Assembly: GCA_038561985.1 (NCBI GenBank)
Contig: CP073276.1
Coordinates: 1,984,001-2,048,000 of the forward strand
Source of the DNA: Petrimonas sulfuriphila
Lineage (GTDB): Bacteria; Bacteroidota; Bacteroidia; Bacteroidales; Dysgonomonadaceae
DNA: 64,000 nt
Direction: 5' to 3'
Below the pieces are notes generated by a model. The model was not told the origin of the DNA, searched no databases, and saw nothing but the letters and a program-made list of their open reading frames with translations. Position numbers and translations under genes: made by a program. Positions 34,433 to 43,243 of the stretch are shown here, in pieces (the stretch's first letter is position 1; the number at the start of each line of letters is the position of its first letter).

Positions 34433-35638
34433 TTATGGATTTGAGTTTTTTGAGACATAGCTGACCGGAATGGGAAAGTGGTAAGAGGGGGTATTTTCAC
34501 CCCCTCGGCCATTCCAGCCAGTCGGATTATTTCTGACAAGTTGCTCTCCAGCAGCGCCTGTTTCCTCTTCATTCGACGGAGTCAAAGATACAAAATTTTG
34601 ATTCAGAGTATCCAACAATTTCTCTTTTGTCAGATGAAGGCTATCTTTCCAGGTCTGCATTGGCGTCTTACCGTAACAATATTTGCCCGAATGAGGCCTT
34701 TCGTTGTTGTAGTACTTCAACCAGATATCCACATCGATTTGCAGTTCTTCGATCGTTTTGTAAATCTTCTTCCGGAATGCAGTCGCATAAAACTCTTCCT
34801 GCATTGTCCGGTGAAAACGTTCACAGATACCGTTTGTTTGAGGACTTCTTGCCTTGGTCTTCGTATGATCGATATCCTCGATCGCCAGGTAGAGTTGATA
34901 CTCGTGATGCTCTCTTGCACCGCAATATTCGGTTCCCCTGTCAGTGAGCACTCGCATCAATGGAATCCCGTACTGGTCGTAAAGAGGGATTACCCGGTCA
35001 TTTAGCATATCAGCAGCAACAAGAGCCACCTTCCGATCATAAAGCTTAACAGTGGCCACCTTCGTGTATGTATCAATAAATGTCTGCTGATAAATACGTC
35101 CCACGCCCTTGATGTTCCCCACGTAATACGTATCCTGGGCTCCAAGATAACCGGGATGATACGTTTCGATTTCACCTCTGGCCACCTTTTCCTCTTTAGC
35201 CTTTTCCAAAGCCACAACCTGAGCTTCAGTGAGTACGATTCCTTCCTGGGCAACCTTTGCTTCCAGCGCTTTCAATCGCTTGCGGAATGTTTCAAGATCA
35301 TTTCTCAACCAAATGCTTCGAACACCTGATGGTGATACAAAAACACCCTCCTTTTTCAGCTCATTGCAAACACGGACCTGACCAAAAGCGGGATTTTCTG
35401 TTGCAAATGATACTACCCGATCTTCAATCTCCTGTTCAATACGATTTTTGATGATGGGCTTTCGTCTGCTGATCTCCTGTAGAGCTAATTCGCCACCGGT
35501 TTCCACCAGTTCCCTGTATCGGTAGAAGGTATCCCGGCTGTATCCTAAATACTTGCATGCCTGAGAGACATTACCTAATTCTTCTGCTAATTTGAGCAGT
35601 CCTAACTTGTTTTTGATTAACTTCGTTTCTGAATTCAT
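34433..35638 (-). CDS. IS481-family transposase
   Basis: A 401-residue DDE transposase. The N-terminal 120 residues hold helix-turn-helix units (NVSQACKYLGYSRDTFYRYRE; FGQVRVCNELKKEGVFVSPSGVRSIW). The integrase core follows with the catalytic acids in FIDTYTKVA (first Asp), VLTDRGTEYCG (second Asp) and NGICERFHRT (Glu). The C-terminal segment YNNERPHSGKYCYGKTPMQTW is typical of the family. The gene reads away from the right inverted repeat and stops 15 bp inside the left one. Its start codon abuts the 3' arm of an inverted repeat that could limit translation of read-through transcripts. Confidence 0.9.
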   Translation of the reverse strand: MNSETKLIKNKLGLLKLAEELGNVSQACKYLGYSRDTFYRYRELVETGGELALQEISRRKPIIKNRIEQEIEDRVVSFATENPAFGQVRVCNELKKEGVFVSPSGVRSIWLRNDLETFRKRLKALEAKVAQEGIVLTEAQVVALEKAKEEKVARGEIETYHPGYLGAQDTYYVGNIKGVGRIYQQTFIDTYTKVATVKLYDRKVALVAADMLNDRVIPLYDQYGIPLMRVLTDRGTEYCGAREHHEYQLYLAIEDIDHTKTKARSPQTNGICERFHRTMQEEFYATAFRKKIYKTIEELQIDVDIWLKYYNNERPHSGKYCYGKTPMQTWKDSLHLTKEKLLDTLNQNFVSLTPSNEEETGAAGEQLVRNNPTGWNGRGGENTPSYHFPIPVSYVSKNSNP

Positions 35639-35639
35639 T

Positions 35640-35714
35640 TCTGACAGTTTTTAAGGGTTGAACTTTCTTTGTTTATGCAATTACAAATTTAAGTTTTTGC
35701 CCTTAACTGTCAGA
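35640..35714 (-). promoter_or_regulatory. Inverted repeat in the IS leader, abutting the transposase start
   Basis: CCCTTAACTGTCAGA (35700-35714) is complementary to TCTGACAGT-TTTTAAGGG (35640 onwards) apart from a 3-nt bulge. A transcript entering from outside through the right end would fold so that the stem ends one base before the transposase ATG. Transcripts starting inside the loop would lack the distal arm. Confidence 0.5.
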
Positions 35715-35733
35715 TTAAATCTAAACTAATTCA

Positions 35734-35740
35734 AATAAAA
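35734..35740. repeat. Right target-site duplication of the IS481-type element
   Basis: AATAAAA, the second copy of the 7-bp duplication seen at 34384-34390. Confidence 0.8.
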
Positions 35741-35850
35741 TATTCACGGGGCTACACTTTTAGTCATCTTATGAGTATTTACTAACGGAGTAACTTGTCC
35801 TATCCACTGACACAGATGGCGTGTTGAAATACAACTCCATTACCTTAAAA

Positions 35851-36232
35851 CTACTCTGTCCAACTCAGTACTCTCCACTGATTATCAACTTTTTTCAATA
35901 GAAATTGCATGCCCAACGGATCCATAACGATGGTACTGTCGTTTTTCATTTTAGTTTCTCATCTCGAAGTTGCTGTATATAAAACAGTATTTGCATCCAG
36001 CACTATATACTTTTCACTTTTTATGAATGATTTCTGACTGTTTACCTGGTTCAGAAAAGCATACATATTTTTAACAGACTGATCGTAATCTGCATAAACG
36101 CCTCCAACCAAAGAAACAAAATCAGGTGAGTCCAGGTATATTGAAATATACTCAACTTTTGTTATCGTTCAATAAAATTGATAATATTTTTCAAATCCGT
36201 ATTATGATATTCATTTCCAGAATACTATAGAT
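35851..36232 (-). pseudogene. Decayed NTF2-like/SnoaL-type protein remnant
   Basis: Translation of the minus strand in three successive frames gives one continuous protein-like sequence. It starts SGNEYHNTDLKNIINFIER, then after a shift near 36165 continues ITKVEYISIYLDSPDFVSLV and KYIVLDANTVLYTATSR. After a second shift near 35960 it ends MKNDSTIVMDPLGMQFLLKK and VDNQWRVLSWTE with a TAG at 35851. The tail pattern (a variable strand, then FLLKKVDNQWRVLSW) is that of NTF2-like or DUF4440 proteins; the family call is tentative. No start codon survives and an in-frame stop lies just upstream. The flanks, 35741-35850 and 36233-36339, show nothing recognisable. Confidence 0.6.
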
Positions 36233-36339
36233 ATATTAAGAGACGTTTGTTTTGTGGTGTAAAGCCATTCTACAAAAAAAATAGATCATTTTAACATATT
36301 CGAAATACTAAGAATGGTTTTATATTTAGGTTACATTAT

Positions 36340-36365
36340 CAAAAACAAAGCGCCCTTGCGGGCGC
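36340..36365 (-). terminator. Rho-independent terminator after the polyferredoxin gene
   Basis: On the minus strand GCGCCC-GCAA-GGGCGC is followed by TTTGTTTTTG. It lies 36 bp past the stop of the polyferredoxin gene and ends the five-gene leftward operon. Confidence 0.8.
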
Positions 36366-36401
36366 CTGATAAATAAATTTCTTATACAGAGATTCTACTT
36401 C

Positions 36402-37955
36402 TTAAAATCCAAACTCATCAATGGTCACTTCTTCCACTTCTTCTTGTTTAATCTCAATGGTGTTGTGAGCAGTAAGTCCTTCCACGTAAATGGCTTTATA
36501 AGGAATTGCCGGGCACACATACTCACATCCGCCACAACCTACACAAATTTCGGGTTCGATTTCGGGGATTGTTAACGCACCTTTGTAAGGAACCATTCGA
36601 ACGGCTTGTGTAGGGCAGTGTTCGGAGCAGGCGCCACAGCTGGTTTCATCGTAATAAACGATACAGTTCTCGATAATGAAGTTAACTCTTCCCATCTGTG
36701 TGTGGTGCTTTTCCTCCTGACTAAGCTTTACCAGTGCATCTGTCGGACAAACGTCGCAGCAAACAGTGCAATCGTAGTTGCAAAAGCCGTGATCGAAATA
36801 AAGTTTCGGTTGCATCACCCCGCCCAGTCCATATTCCAGAAACGCCGGTTTTATCACGTGCGACGGACATTTGCTCACGCAAAGATGACACGAAATACAT
36901 TTCTCCCGGAAATGATCGAAGTTTAGTGCTCCCGGGGGAGCAATCGGAGTTTTTCGTTTCAGTTCGCGTTTAGGTAATAACGGTTCTGTTACTGTTTGAG
37001 CAAGTAGTTGACCTGCTGCTATACTTGTGATTAGTGTAGCTGACAGGAAACGACGCTTCGATTCGTCTTTCGGCTTATCTTCCCTAATGTATGAAAAAGC
37101 CGGAGCCGTTTCAACTGCCTTTTTTTTCTTGGAGCCAATAAGAGCATATTTCATCGCATCACGATGGCAAACTTCAATACAGTTAAAGCAGGTTACGCAT
37201 CGGTTATGATCGATGACTTTATTTTTTGCATCAATACACGATGCTTTGCATTTCATCGAACACAAACCGCACATGTTGCACTTGTCATCTATAAATTGAA
37301 TTTTGAAAAGTGAAAACCGGCTCAGAAATCCAAGTGTAGTTCCTACTGGACAAATTGTATTGCAATATGTCCTTCCGTTTTTCCACGCTAAAAAACCGAT
37401 AACAAGCAGCGTAATTAAAGCGATAATTATCGAAGATACTCCCAACGAATAGATACCGACTTTATAAAAACTGTAATTATTGAATGATGAGAAAATAGCT
37501 TCCAGGAAATTATTTCCTGCCAGATAAGCAGGACGGAAAATGTGTGTTACCAATCTGCCGTATGCACCGTACGGATCGAGCAGGCCTACCAAGAAGGTGA
37601 ATCCAAACAAGAAAGCAATAATTGTAGCACCCAAGACACTCCATCGGAGAACGATTTTTGCTTTGCTGTAGGTGTATCTTTTCTTCTTCTTAAGTATTTT
37701 TTTTGAAAACCAGGCAACAATGTCCTGATAGATACCCATTGGGCAGATAGATGAACAATACACCCGGCCGAAAATTACTGTAAGCGCTACTAATGCAATC
37801 AGAATAATAATATTAAGTGCTAATAATGCAGGAATAAATTGTATATCGGTTAGAACGCTGAAACTTTCCGGCAGAAAACCTGAAAAGTCGAGAAAGTAGA
37901 GCGTTATTAAAGAAAAAAGTAGTACAGATATCGTTACCCGGATTTTTTTAAGCAT
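36402..37955 (-). CDS. Membrane-bound polyferredoxin (NapH/YccM-like 4Fe-4S protein)
   Basis: A 517-residue inner-membrane iron-sulfur protein. The N-terminal 220 residues have four or five hydrophobic helices and two CxxxCP motifs on the cytoplasmic side (VYCSSICPMG near residue 66; TYCNTICPVG near 195), as in NapH and NosR. The remainder carries ferredoxin-type cysteine clusters: CNMCGLCSMKC, CVTCFNCIEVC, CISCHLCVSKCP, CNYDCTVCCDVCP, CGACSEHCP and CVGCGGCEYVCP, enough for several [4Fe-4S] centres. A second Tat-like or membrane segment (KRRFLSATLITSIAAGQLLA) occurs near residue 305. Such proteins pass electrons from quinol or ferredoxin across the membrane. It is the last gene of the ECF/PRTase/TonB operon and probably powers a reductive step there. 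Confidence 0.85.
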   Translation of the reverse strand: MLKKIRVTISVLLFSLITLYFLDFSGFLPESFSVLTDIQFIPALLALNIIILIALVALTVIFGRVYCSSICPMGIYQDIVAWFSKKILKKKKRYTYSKAKIVLRWSVLGATIIAFLFGFTFLVGLLDPYGAYGRLVTHIFRPAYLAGNNFLEAIFSSFNNYSFYKVGIYSLGVSSIIIALITLLVIGFLAWKNGRTYCNTICPVGTTLGFLSRFSLFKIQFIDDKCNMCGLCSMKCKASCIDAKNKVIDHNRCVTCFNCIEVCHRDAMKYALIGSKKKKAVETAPAFSYIREDKPKDESKRRFLSATLITSIAAGQLLAQTVTEPLLPKRELKRKTPIAPPGALNFDHFREKCISCHLCVSKCPSHVIKPAFLEYGLGGVMQPKLYFDHGFCNYDCTVCCDVCPTDALVKLSQEEKHHTQMGRVNFIIENCIVYYDETSCGACSEHCPTQAVRMVPYKGALTIPEIEPEICVGCGGCEYVCPAIPYKAIYVEGLTAHNTIEIKQEEVEEVTIDEFGF

Positions 37956-37975
37956 GATTGTTCGATCGTGTTTGG

Positions 37976-38917
37976 TTAAATTCTCACCCTCCTGATGTTG
38001 AGCTTGTCGAGATTCATCGTCCCCACACCCAATTGCTCCCCTTTTGCCAAATGGCCAACCTTATCCAGCGGCATTTCCCTGGCCTGGTTGAAGAAATTGG
38101 CAGCAGCAGTGTCAACAGCAACTATATCCTGCGAGATGAAGAGGCCTTTCGACAATACTACATCGGCATCCGATTTTCCTCTGGGGCCGCTAGTCTTCAT
38201 CAACCGGTAGGCATCAACAACATTCAGGACCGGACGTTTTGCATAGGTACACACATCAGCGATGCATTGCTGCAAATCGTTGGCGTGGAAAAATCCCCTG
38301 TCCCATACAATTCCCATGTAGTTCTTCATGGAGATGGTCAATTGTGCACCGCCGTGGTTTTTGAGAATAGGAACATTGATCCATTTGTCGGAGTCGACAA
38401 TGGCTTGGTGTATTTTGGCCTCTTTCAGGCTTCTACCCTTTGGCAAAGAGACACTCTTGTAATAGGATTCCTGATGTGCGGGAACAACTTTTGCCCCGGC
38501 AGCTTTAGCGGCAGCTTCGATTCCGCTGTTAGCGTAACATTTACGCCAGTCGTCGCACGTGTGGTCGAAAACAGTTACCTCACGGGCACCTGCATCGAAA
38601 CATTGTTTGATGATTTCCGTCACCAGTTTTGGATTGGTGTTAGCGGCCAGTTCGGGAGTTTTATCCCATCCGATATTCGGTTTTACACAAACCCTATCTC
38701 CCTTGCTGATGAAGTTTTTCATTCCCCCCAATTCGGCAATAGCTTTGCGAAACATAGCTTCGGGTTCCCCGCCCAATACGGCAACCATGTCGTATTTTGC
38801 TGCAGCATTTGTAGTTTGAAACGATTGAGTGAGTACGCTCATCGCATCTGCATCTTTAATGGTTGTGACAGCTGCGCCGGTAAGAGCAACAGCTTTCAAG
38901 AAATTTCGTCTGTCCAT
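37976..38917 (-). CDS. DUF362 protein with Tat signal
   Basis: A 313-residue exported protein of the DUF362 family. The ATG at 38917 is chosen because a Tat signal (MDRRNFLKAVALTGAAVTT) begins there; a further upstream start would add 12 residues and bury it. The DUF362 domain runs from about residue 40 to 285, with DRVCVKPNIGWDKTPE, VFDHTCDDW, WINVPILKNHGG and SMKNYMGIVWDR. Biochemical function is not established; the domain is often found beside or fused to ferredoxin domains, and here the polyferredoxin gene follows 20 bp later. Export by Tat implies folding before transport, often with a bound cofactor. Together these suggest a periplasmic redox enzyme. Confidence 0.85.
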   Translation of the reverse strand: MDRRNFLKAVALTGAAVTTIKDADAMSVLTQSFQTTNAAAKYDMVAVLGGEPEAMFRKAIAELGGMKNFISKGDRVCVKPNIGWDKTPELAANTNPKLVTEIIKQCFDAGAREVTVFDHTCDDWRKCYANSGIEAAAKAAGAKVVPAHQESYYKSVSLPKGRSLKEAKIHQAIVDSDKWINVPILKNHGGAQLTISMKNYMGIVWDRGFFHANDLQQCIADVCTYAKRPVLNVVDAYRLMKTSGPRGKSDADVVLSKGLFISQDIVAVDTAAANFFNQAREMPLDKVGHLAKGEQLGVGTMNLDKLNIRRVRI

Positions 38918-38949
38918 AATGTTTTTAATTTGTTGTTCGTTCTGTAATT

Positions 38950-40833
38950 TCAAAAATGTAACTGGATTCCGCCGAAGGCAGTAGTTTTCGGCATCGGGTA
39001 TCCGGCATTTATTTCGTATTCCTGTCCCAATAAATTCTCACCTTTTAAGAACAGGTTTAACCAGTCAAGTGCCCGGTAATTGATGCGGGCGTTCCAAAGG
39101 ACAAAGTTCTCCTTTACCGGCTCTGGCTTTACGGTTTTATACAAGTTTCCGACGTATTGAATACCGGTAGATAAATTCCACCTGTTCTTCGTGTAATTTG
39201 CACTGACGTATAGTTTGTGTTCCGGAGCTGCCAATATTTTATAGGCCATGCTCAATAAACTGTAATTGGCCGAAAGCCGAAAATCACGGGCGACCTGATA
39301 GTGGGTGCTGATCTCGAAGCCTTTGTTTTCTACTTTACCGGTATTTCCCCATTTGCCAATCCCGGGTTCGGCTTGTTGAATCATATTGTCGCCTTTGATA
39401 TAAAAGAGGTTTAAACCCATATTCAACCGGTTTTCGAGCAATGACTGCATGAACGAGATTTCGTAATTCATCAATCTTTCCGGAAGCAGATCGGGGTTTT
39501 GCGGAGGGAACATATACATCTCGCGAAGGGTAGGGTTTCGGAATCCTTTGCTGACGATGGCTTTCACAACGGTTGAGGCGGAGGGGGTGAAACTTAATCC
39601 GAATTGAGGAATCCATTCAGACCCGTTCTTTTCGTGGTTGTCGAGTCTTATCCCGGTATTCAATGTGAGTCTGTTTTCCAGTAAGCTTTGCTGGATATTG
39701 ACGTATCCGGCAACGTTGTTCAGGTGCTCATCGGCTAACTGTACATTCTTCGACTCGTCGGGGAATTTGTTCCACGCTTTCCCTCCGAAACGCTGAAAAT
39801 CAACTCCCGCTGTGGTCTTGTTGCCCTCGAAAAAGGTGTAAGACTGATAGACCGAAAGGCCCAGCATCCGGTCGTCTGAATGGAAACGAAACGGTTTGGG
39901 CTGTTGTCCTTCTGTGTACCCGTCGTTGATTTTATGCGTCCCGAAATTGTAAAAGAATTTTACTGCTCCTGAAGTTCTTTCGTATTCATTTTCAAGAGAA
40001 AATGAGGTCATCCCGCGTGTAATATCGGCATCGTTATCGGTTATCGGAGCAGCGACAGTCCCCGGATTGGACGATTGGGCGTTCGAAAGATTCAAATCCA
40101 CAAAACTGCTCCAATTTCCGGTAAGATCGTATCCTATTTTTCCGTAACCGTTTATCTGCTCAAAATCCATGTTTTCCCGATGTCCGTCGGAACGGTTATA
40201 CCCAATGTTCCCGTTGATATGCAGCTTCTCTTTCTTCCATCCGCTGGATGCTTCAGCGCTGAAAGTATTGTAGGTGCCGTACATTAATTGAGCCGAATTG
40301 TGCAAGCCGTTCTGCTTCTGCTTTTTGGTAATGATATTGATTACTCCACCCATTGCATTGGATCCGTAAAGCACTGACGCAGGGCCACGAACCACTTCCA
40401 CCCGTTCGGTCATCAGGGATTGGTAGCTGTCGGCCAGAGGGTGTCCCATCAGACCCATATATTGTGGATGTCCGTCGATGAGTACCAGTACTCCCGAAGT
40501 AGGGGAACCGCCAATTCCGCGGATGCTCATTCCTCCGGCAGCACCGGCAGCTACGCCGTATCCCATTACTCCACGTTGTGTGATGTATAGTCCGGGAACT
40601 TCCTCGGTAAGCAGCGGCAGAAGCGAAGGTTCCAGTCGGGTTTGAATTTGCCGTTCCGTGACGATAGATATGCTCATCGGCACGTTTCTCAGGTTCACCT
40701 TCGGTAGCGTACCGGTGACGATCACCTCTTCCAGGCGGATAGAATCGTTGACCTGCGGTGGATTGTTCTCATCAGCATAACCGGTTGAGAAAACAACGAA
40801 ACAGGCAAAAAGGATAAATGTAAATCTACTCAT
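38950..40833 (-). CDS. TonB-dependent outer-membrane receptor (BtuB/FepA type)
   Basis: A 627-residue TonB-dependent receptor. The signal peptide ends near STGYA (residue 20), the TonB box is EEVIVTG near residue 35, the plug contains GMSIRGIGGSPTSGVLVLIDG and the segment RVEVVRGPASVLYGSNAMGGVINIIT, and the barrel ends with the C-terminal aromatic in GGIQLHF. It lacks the regulatory-like N-terminal domain of SusC proteins and has no SusD partner, so its ligand is more likely a small nutrient or metal complex than a glycan. It overlaps the phosphoribosyltransferase gene upstream by 4 bp, which indicates tight co-expression. Confidence 0.9.
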   Translation of the reverse strand: MSRFTFILFACFVVFSTGYADENNPPQVNDSIRLEEVIVTGTLPKVNLRNVPMSISIVTERQIQTRLEPSLLPLLTEEVPGLYITQRGVMGYGVAAGAAGGMSIRGIGGSPTSGVLVLIDGHPQYMGLMGHPLADSYQSLMTERVEVVRGPASVLYGSNAMGGVINIITKKQKQNGLHNSAQLMYGTYNTFSAEASSGWKKEKLHINGNIGYNRSDGHRENMDFEQINGYGKIGYDLTGNWSSFVDLNLSNAQSSNPGTVAAPITDNDADITRGMTSFSLENEYERTSGAVKFFYNFGTHKINDGYTEGQQPKPFRFHSDDRMLGLSVYQSYTFFEGNKTTAGVDFQRFGGKAWNKFPDESKNVQLADEHLNNVAGYVNIQQSLLENRLTLNTGIRLDNHEKNGSEWIPQFGLSFTPSASTVVKAIVSKGFRNPTLREMYMFPPQNPDLLPERLMNYEISFMQSLLENRLNMGLNLFYIKGDNMIQQAEPGIGKWGNTGKVENKGFEISTHYQVARDFRLSANYSLLSMAYKILAAPEHKLYVSANYTKNRWNLSTGIQYVGNLYKTVKPEPVKENFVLWNARINYRALDWLNLFLKGENLLGQEYEINAGYPMPKTTAFGGIQLHF

Positions 40834-41228
40834 ACGATCCAGGGAAACTTAAAACAATCTTCGTCGTAGAGTGCATAATCAGCATTTCCGTTTACTGCGA
40901 AAGTTTTTATTTGTCTGGCACCTTGTAAAAGATCGATGGCGAATTTAACAGTCGCTCCTGTTTTTATGCGATCTTCCACCAGCAGAATGGTTTTGTCCCT
41001 AAAATCGAAGTCGACAGGCGAAATCAACCTGGGGCTATCGTATTTTGGTTTTTGGCAGGGATCACGAAGATTAATTTTCAATAATTGAATTTCAGTATTC
41101 AACCGCTGATTAAGGATTGCGGCCGGGATAATCCCGCCGTTGGCAATGGCCACTATCATATCAAAAGTCTCGTGAAATTCAATCTCACGAAACCTTTGCA
41201 TAACAGCTTCAAAAGACTTTGTATTCAT
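40830..41228 (-). CDS. Type I phosphoribosyltransferase
   Basis: A 132-residue cytoplasmic protein with a PRTase fold. The PRPP-binding motif is ILLVEDRIKTGATVKFA (near residues 81-97), fitting the hydrophobic-x-[DE][DE]-x4-TG-x-T pattern. The upstream segment FDMIVAIANGGIIPAAIL is the conserved first loop of purine-type PRTases. It is shorter than xanthine-guanine or hypoxanthine PRTases (150-180 residues) and the acceptor base cannot be named. Its place between an ECF substrate-binding protein and a TonB receptor suggests it traps an imported base-like compound as a ribonucleotide. Start ATG at 41228, 9 bp after the ECF gene stop. Confidence 0.85.
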   Translation of the reverse strand: MNTKSFEAVMQRFREIEFHETFDMIVAIANGGIIPAAILNQRLNTEIQLLKINLRDPCQKPKYDSPRLISPVDFDFRDKTILLVEDRIKTGATVKFAIDLLQGARQIKTFAVNGNADYALYDEDCFKFPWIV

Positions 41229-41237
41229 TAAATAACC

Positions 41238-41747
41238 TTACACTTTAGCCAAGGCTTTCAGTATGAAATATCCGGCTGTTAGTTGAATGAGCATTCCGGG
41301 AAGGCCGATGCGGAAATCCTGAACGGCTGTGAAAAAGTGTTGGGTCATCGCCCATTCAATTCCTGTACCGATCACTTGATAGGCAACGATAGCCAAAAGA
41401 ATACCCCCGAAGGATACTTTTCCGGAATGTTTTGCCACCATGGAGGCGGCAATAGCCAAAATAACCGATTTGATGATGATTGCCGGCAGCACGGCGGAAG
41501 GAGGCATACCGAACAACAAGTTGTTAGCTAAAGGCGATAGTATTGCCGTCAACAACCCAACATGAATTCCGTATTTGTACGCTGCGATGAGCGTAAAGAA
41601 ATAGATGGGAAGAAAAATCAGTCCTCCCTGGGGCACTAAATGCGCCAGTTGCGGCAATAATAAGTTGCCCAACACAAAACATGTAGCGAACAAGTAGGTT
41701 TTTGTGTTGCTCAGTCTGAATGAATAAAGTTTTGCTGTTGTTGCCAT
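41238..41747 (-). CDS. ECF transporter S component (substrate-binding membrane protein)
   Basis: A 169-residue integral membrane protein with five or six hydrophobic helices. The pattern is that of the substrate-specific S component of energy-coupling-factor vitamin transporters: IFLPIYFFTLIAAYKYG, followed by GLLTAILSPLANNLLFGMPP and KSVILAIAASMVAKH. The N-terminal segment after residue 12 carries the basic/aromatic entry to helix 1. No EcfA/EcfT energising module is nearby, so it would use a shared module encoded elsewhere. The ligand is unknown; a cobalamin riboswitch is not seen upstream. First gene of the five-gene operon. Confidence 0.8.
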   Translation of the reverse strand: MATTAKLYSFRLSNTKTYLFATCFVLGNLLLPQLAHLVPQGGLIFLPIYFFTLIAAYKYGIHVGLLTAILSPLANNLLFGMPPSAVLPAIIIKSVILAIAASMVAKHSGKVSFGGILLAIVAYQVIGTGIEWAMTQHFFTAVQDFRIGLPGMLIQLTAGYFILKALAKV

Positions 41748-41816
41748 AATCTGATGGTTTTATTTTTTGTTATTGTTTTAGTTTTGAATTCCTGCTCTAA
41801 AATGCAACATAGGTGA

Positions 41817-41824
41817 CAAAAATA
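41817..41824 (-). promoter_or_regulatory. Candidate -7 box of the ECF/PRTase/TonB operon
   Basis: Reads TATTTTTG on the minus strand (TAnnTTTG), 70 bp upstream of the ECF gene. No convincing -33 box. The 163-bp region between this operon and the esterase gene holds nothing else recognisable. Confidence 0.4.
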
Positions 41825-41910
41825 ATTATAATCTTACGAATAACCCGCTTTTTAGCCATTTTTTTTATTAGAAAAAATAAAATTGCAATCTTTGCTTGGC
41901 AATCAGTGAG

Positions 41911-43077
<1,167 letters not shown>

Positions 43078-43124
43078 TCAGGTTTACGATTGAGTGTATA
43101 TTTGCAATTGTCAGATCTGTATTG

Positions 43125-43132
43125 CAAATATA
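43125..43132 (-). promoter_or_regulatory. Candidate -7 box of the CE1 esterase gene
   Basis: Reads TATATTTG on the minus strand (TAnnTTTG), 54 bp upstream of the esterase start and downstream of the terminator at 43203-43232. Confidence 0.45.
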
Positions 43133-43202
43133 GTTTTTATTTTGAAATATCGGGTATCGAGAGGGTTAATATCGATAAACAGCATCTTTGTGCCGATGGA
43201 CC

Positions 43203-43232
43203 AAAAAAAAGAGACGCATTCAATGCGTCTCT
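43203..43232 (-). terminator. Strong rho-independent terminator after the HEAT-DUF1080 gene
   Basis: On the minus strand a perfect 10-bp stem (AGAGACGCAT, loop TGA, ATGCGTCTCT) is followed by a run of eight T. It lies 12 bp past the stop of the HEAT-DUF1080 gene. Confidence 0.93.
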
Positions 43233-43243
43233 TGGATAAATTG

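Larger units (their letters stand above)
34391..35733 (-). mobile_element. Complete IS481-family insertion sequence (1343 bp)
   Basis: The element is bounded by 28-bp terminal inverted repeats at 34391-34418 and 35706-35733, identical at 23 of 28 positions and sharing the inner block TCTGACAGT. It is flanked by a perfect 7-bp duplication (AATAAAA). One transposase gene on the minus strand fills it and has no internal stop. A third TCTGACAGT copy lies inside at 35640-35648, next to the transposase start. Intact ends, duplication and gene indicate a recent insertion that may still be mobile. Confidence 0.88.

Noticed and set aside
33735-35733. IS insertion as the cause of the creatininase truncation
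   Set aside because: The element lies at the 3' end, after the stop codon; the missing part is the 5' end.
37958-38947. 329-residue open frame on the plus strand
   Set aside because: It lies entirely opposite the DUF362 gene, has no recognisable motif, and its composition (many Phe, Cys, His, Ser) is typical of antisense translation.
41748-41910. Cobalamin or other vitamin riboswitch upstream of the ECF operon
   Set aside because: The interval is only 163 bp, has no B12-box-like sequence and no evident multi-stem structure.
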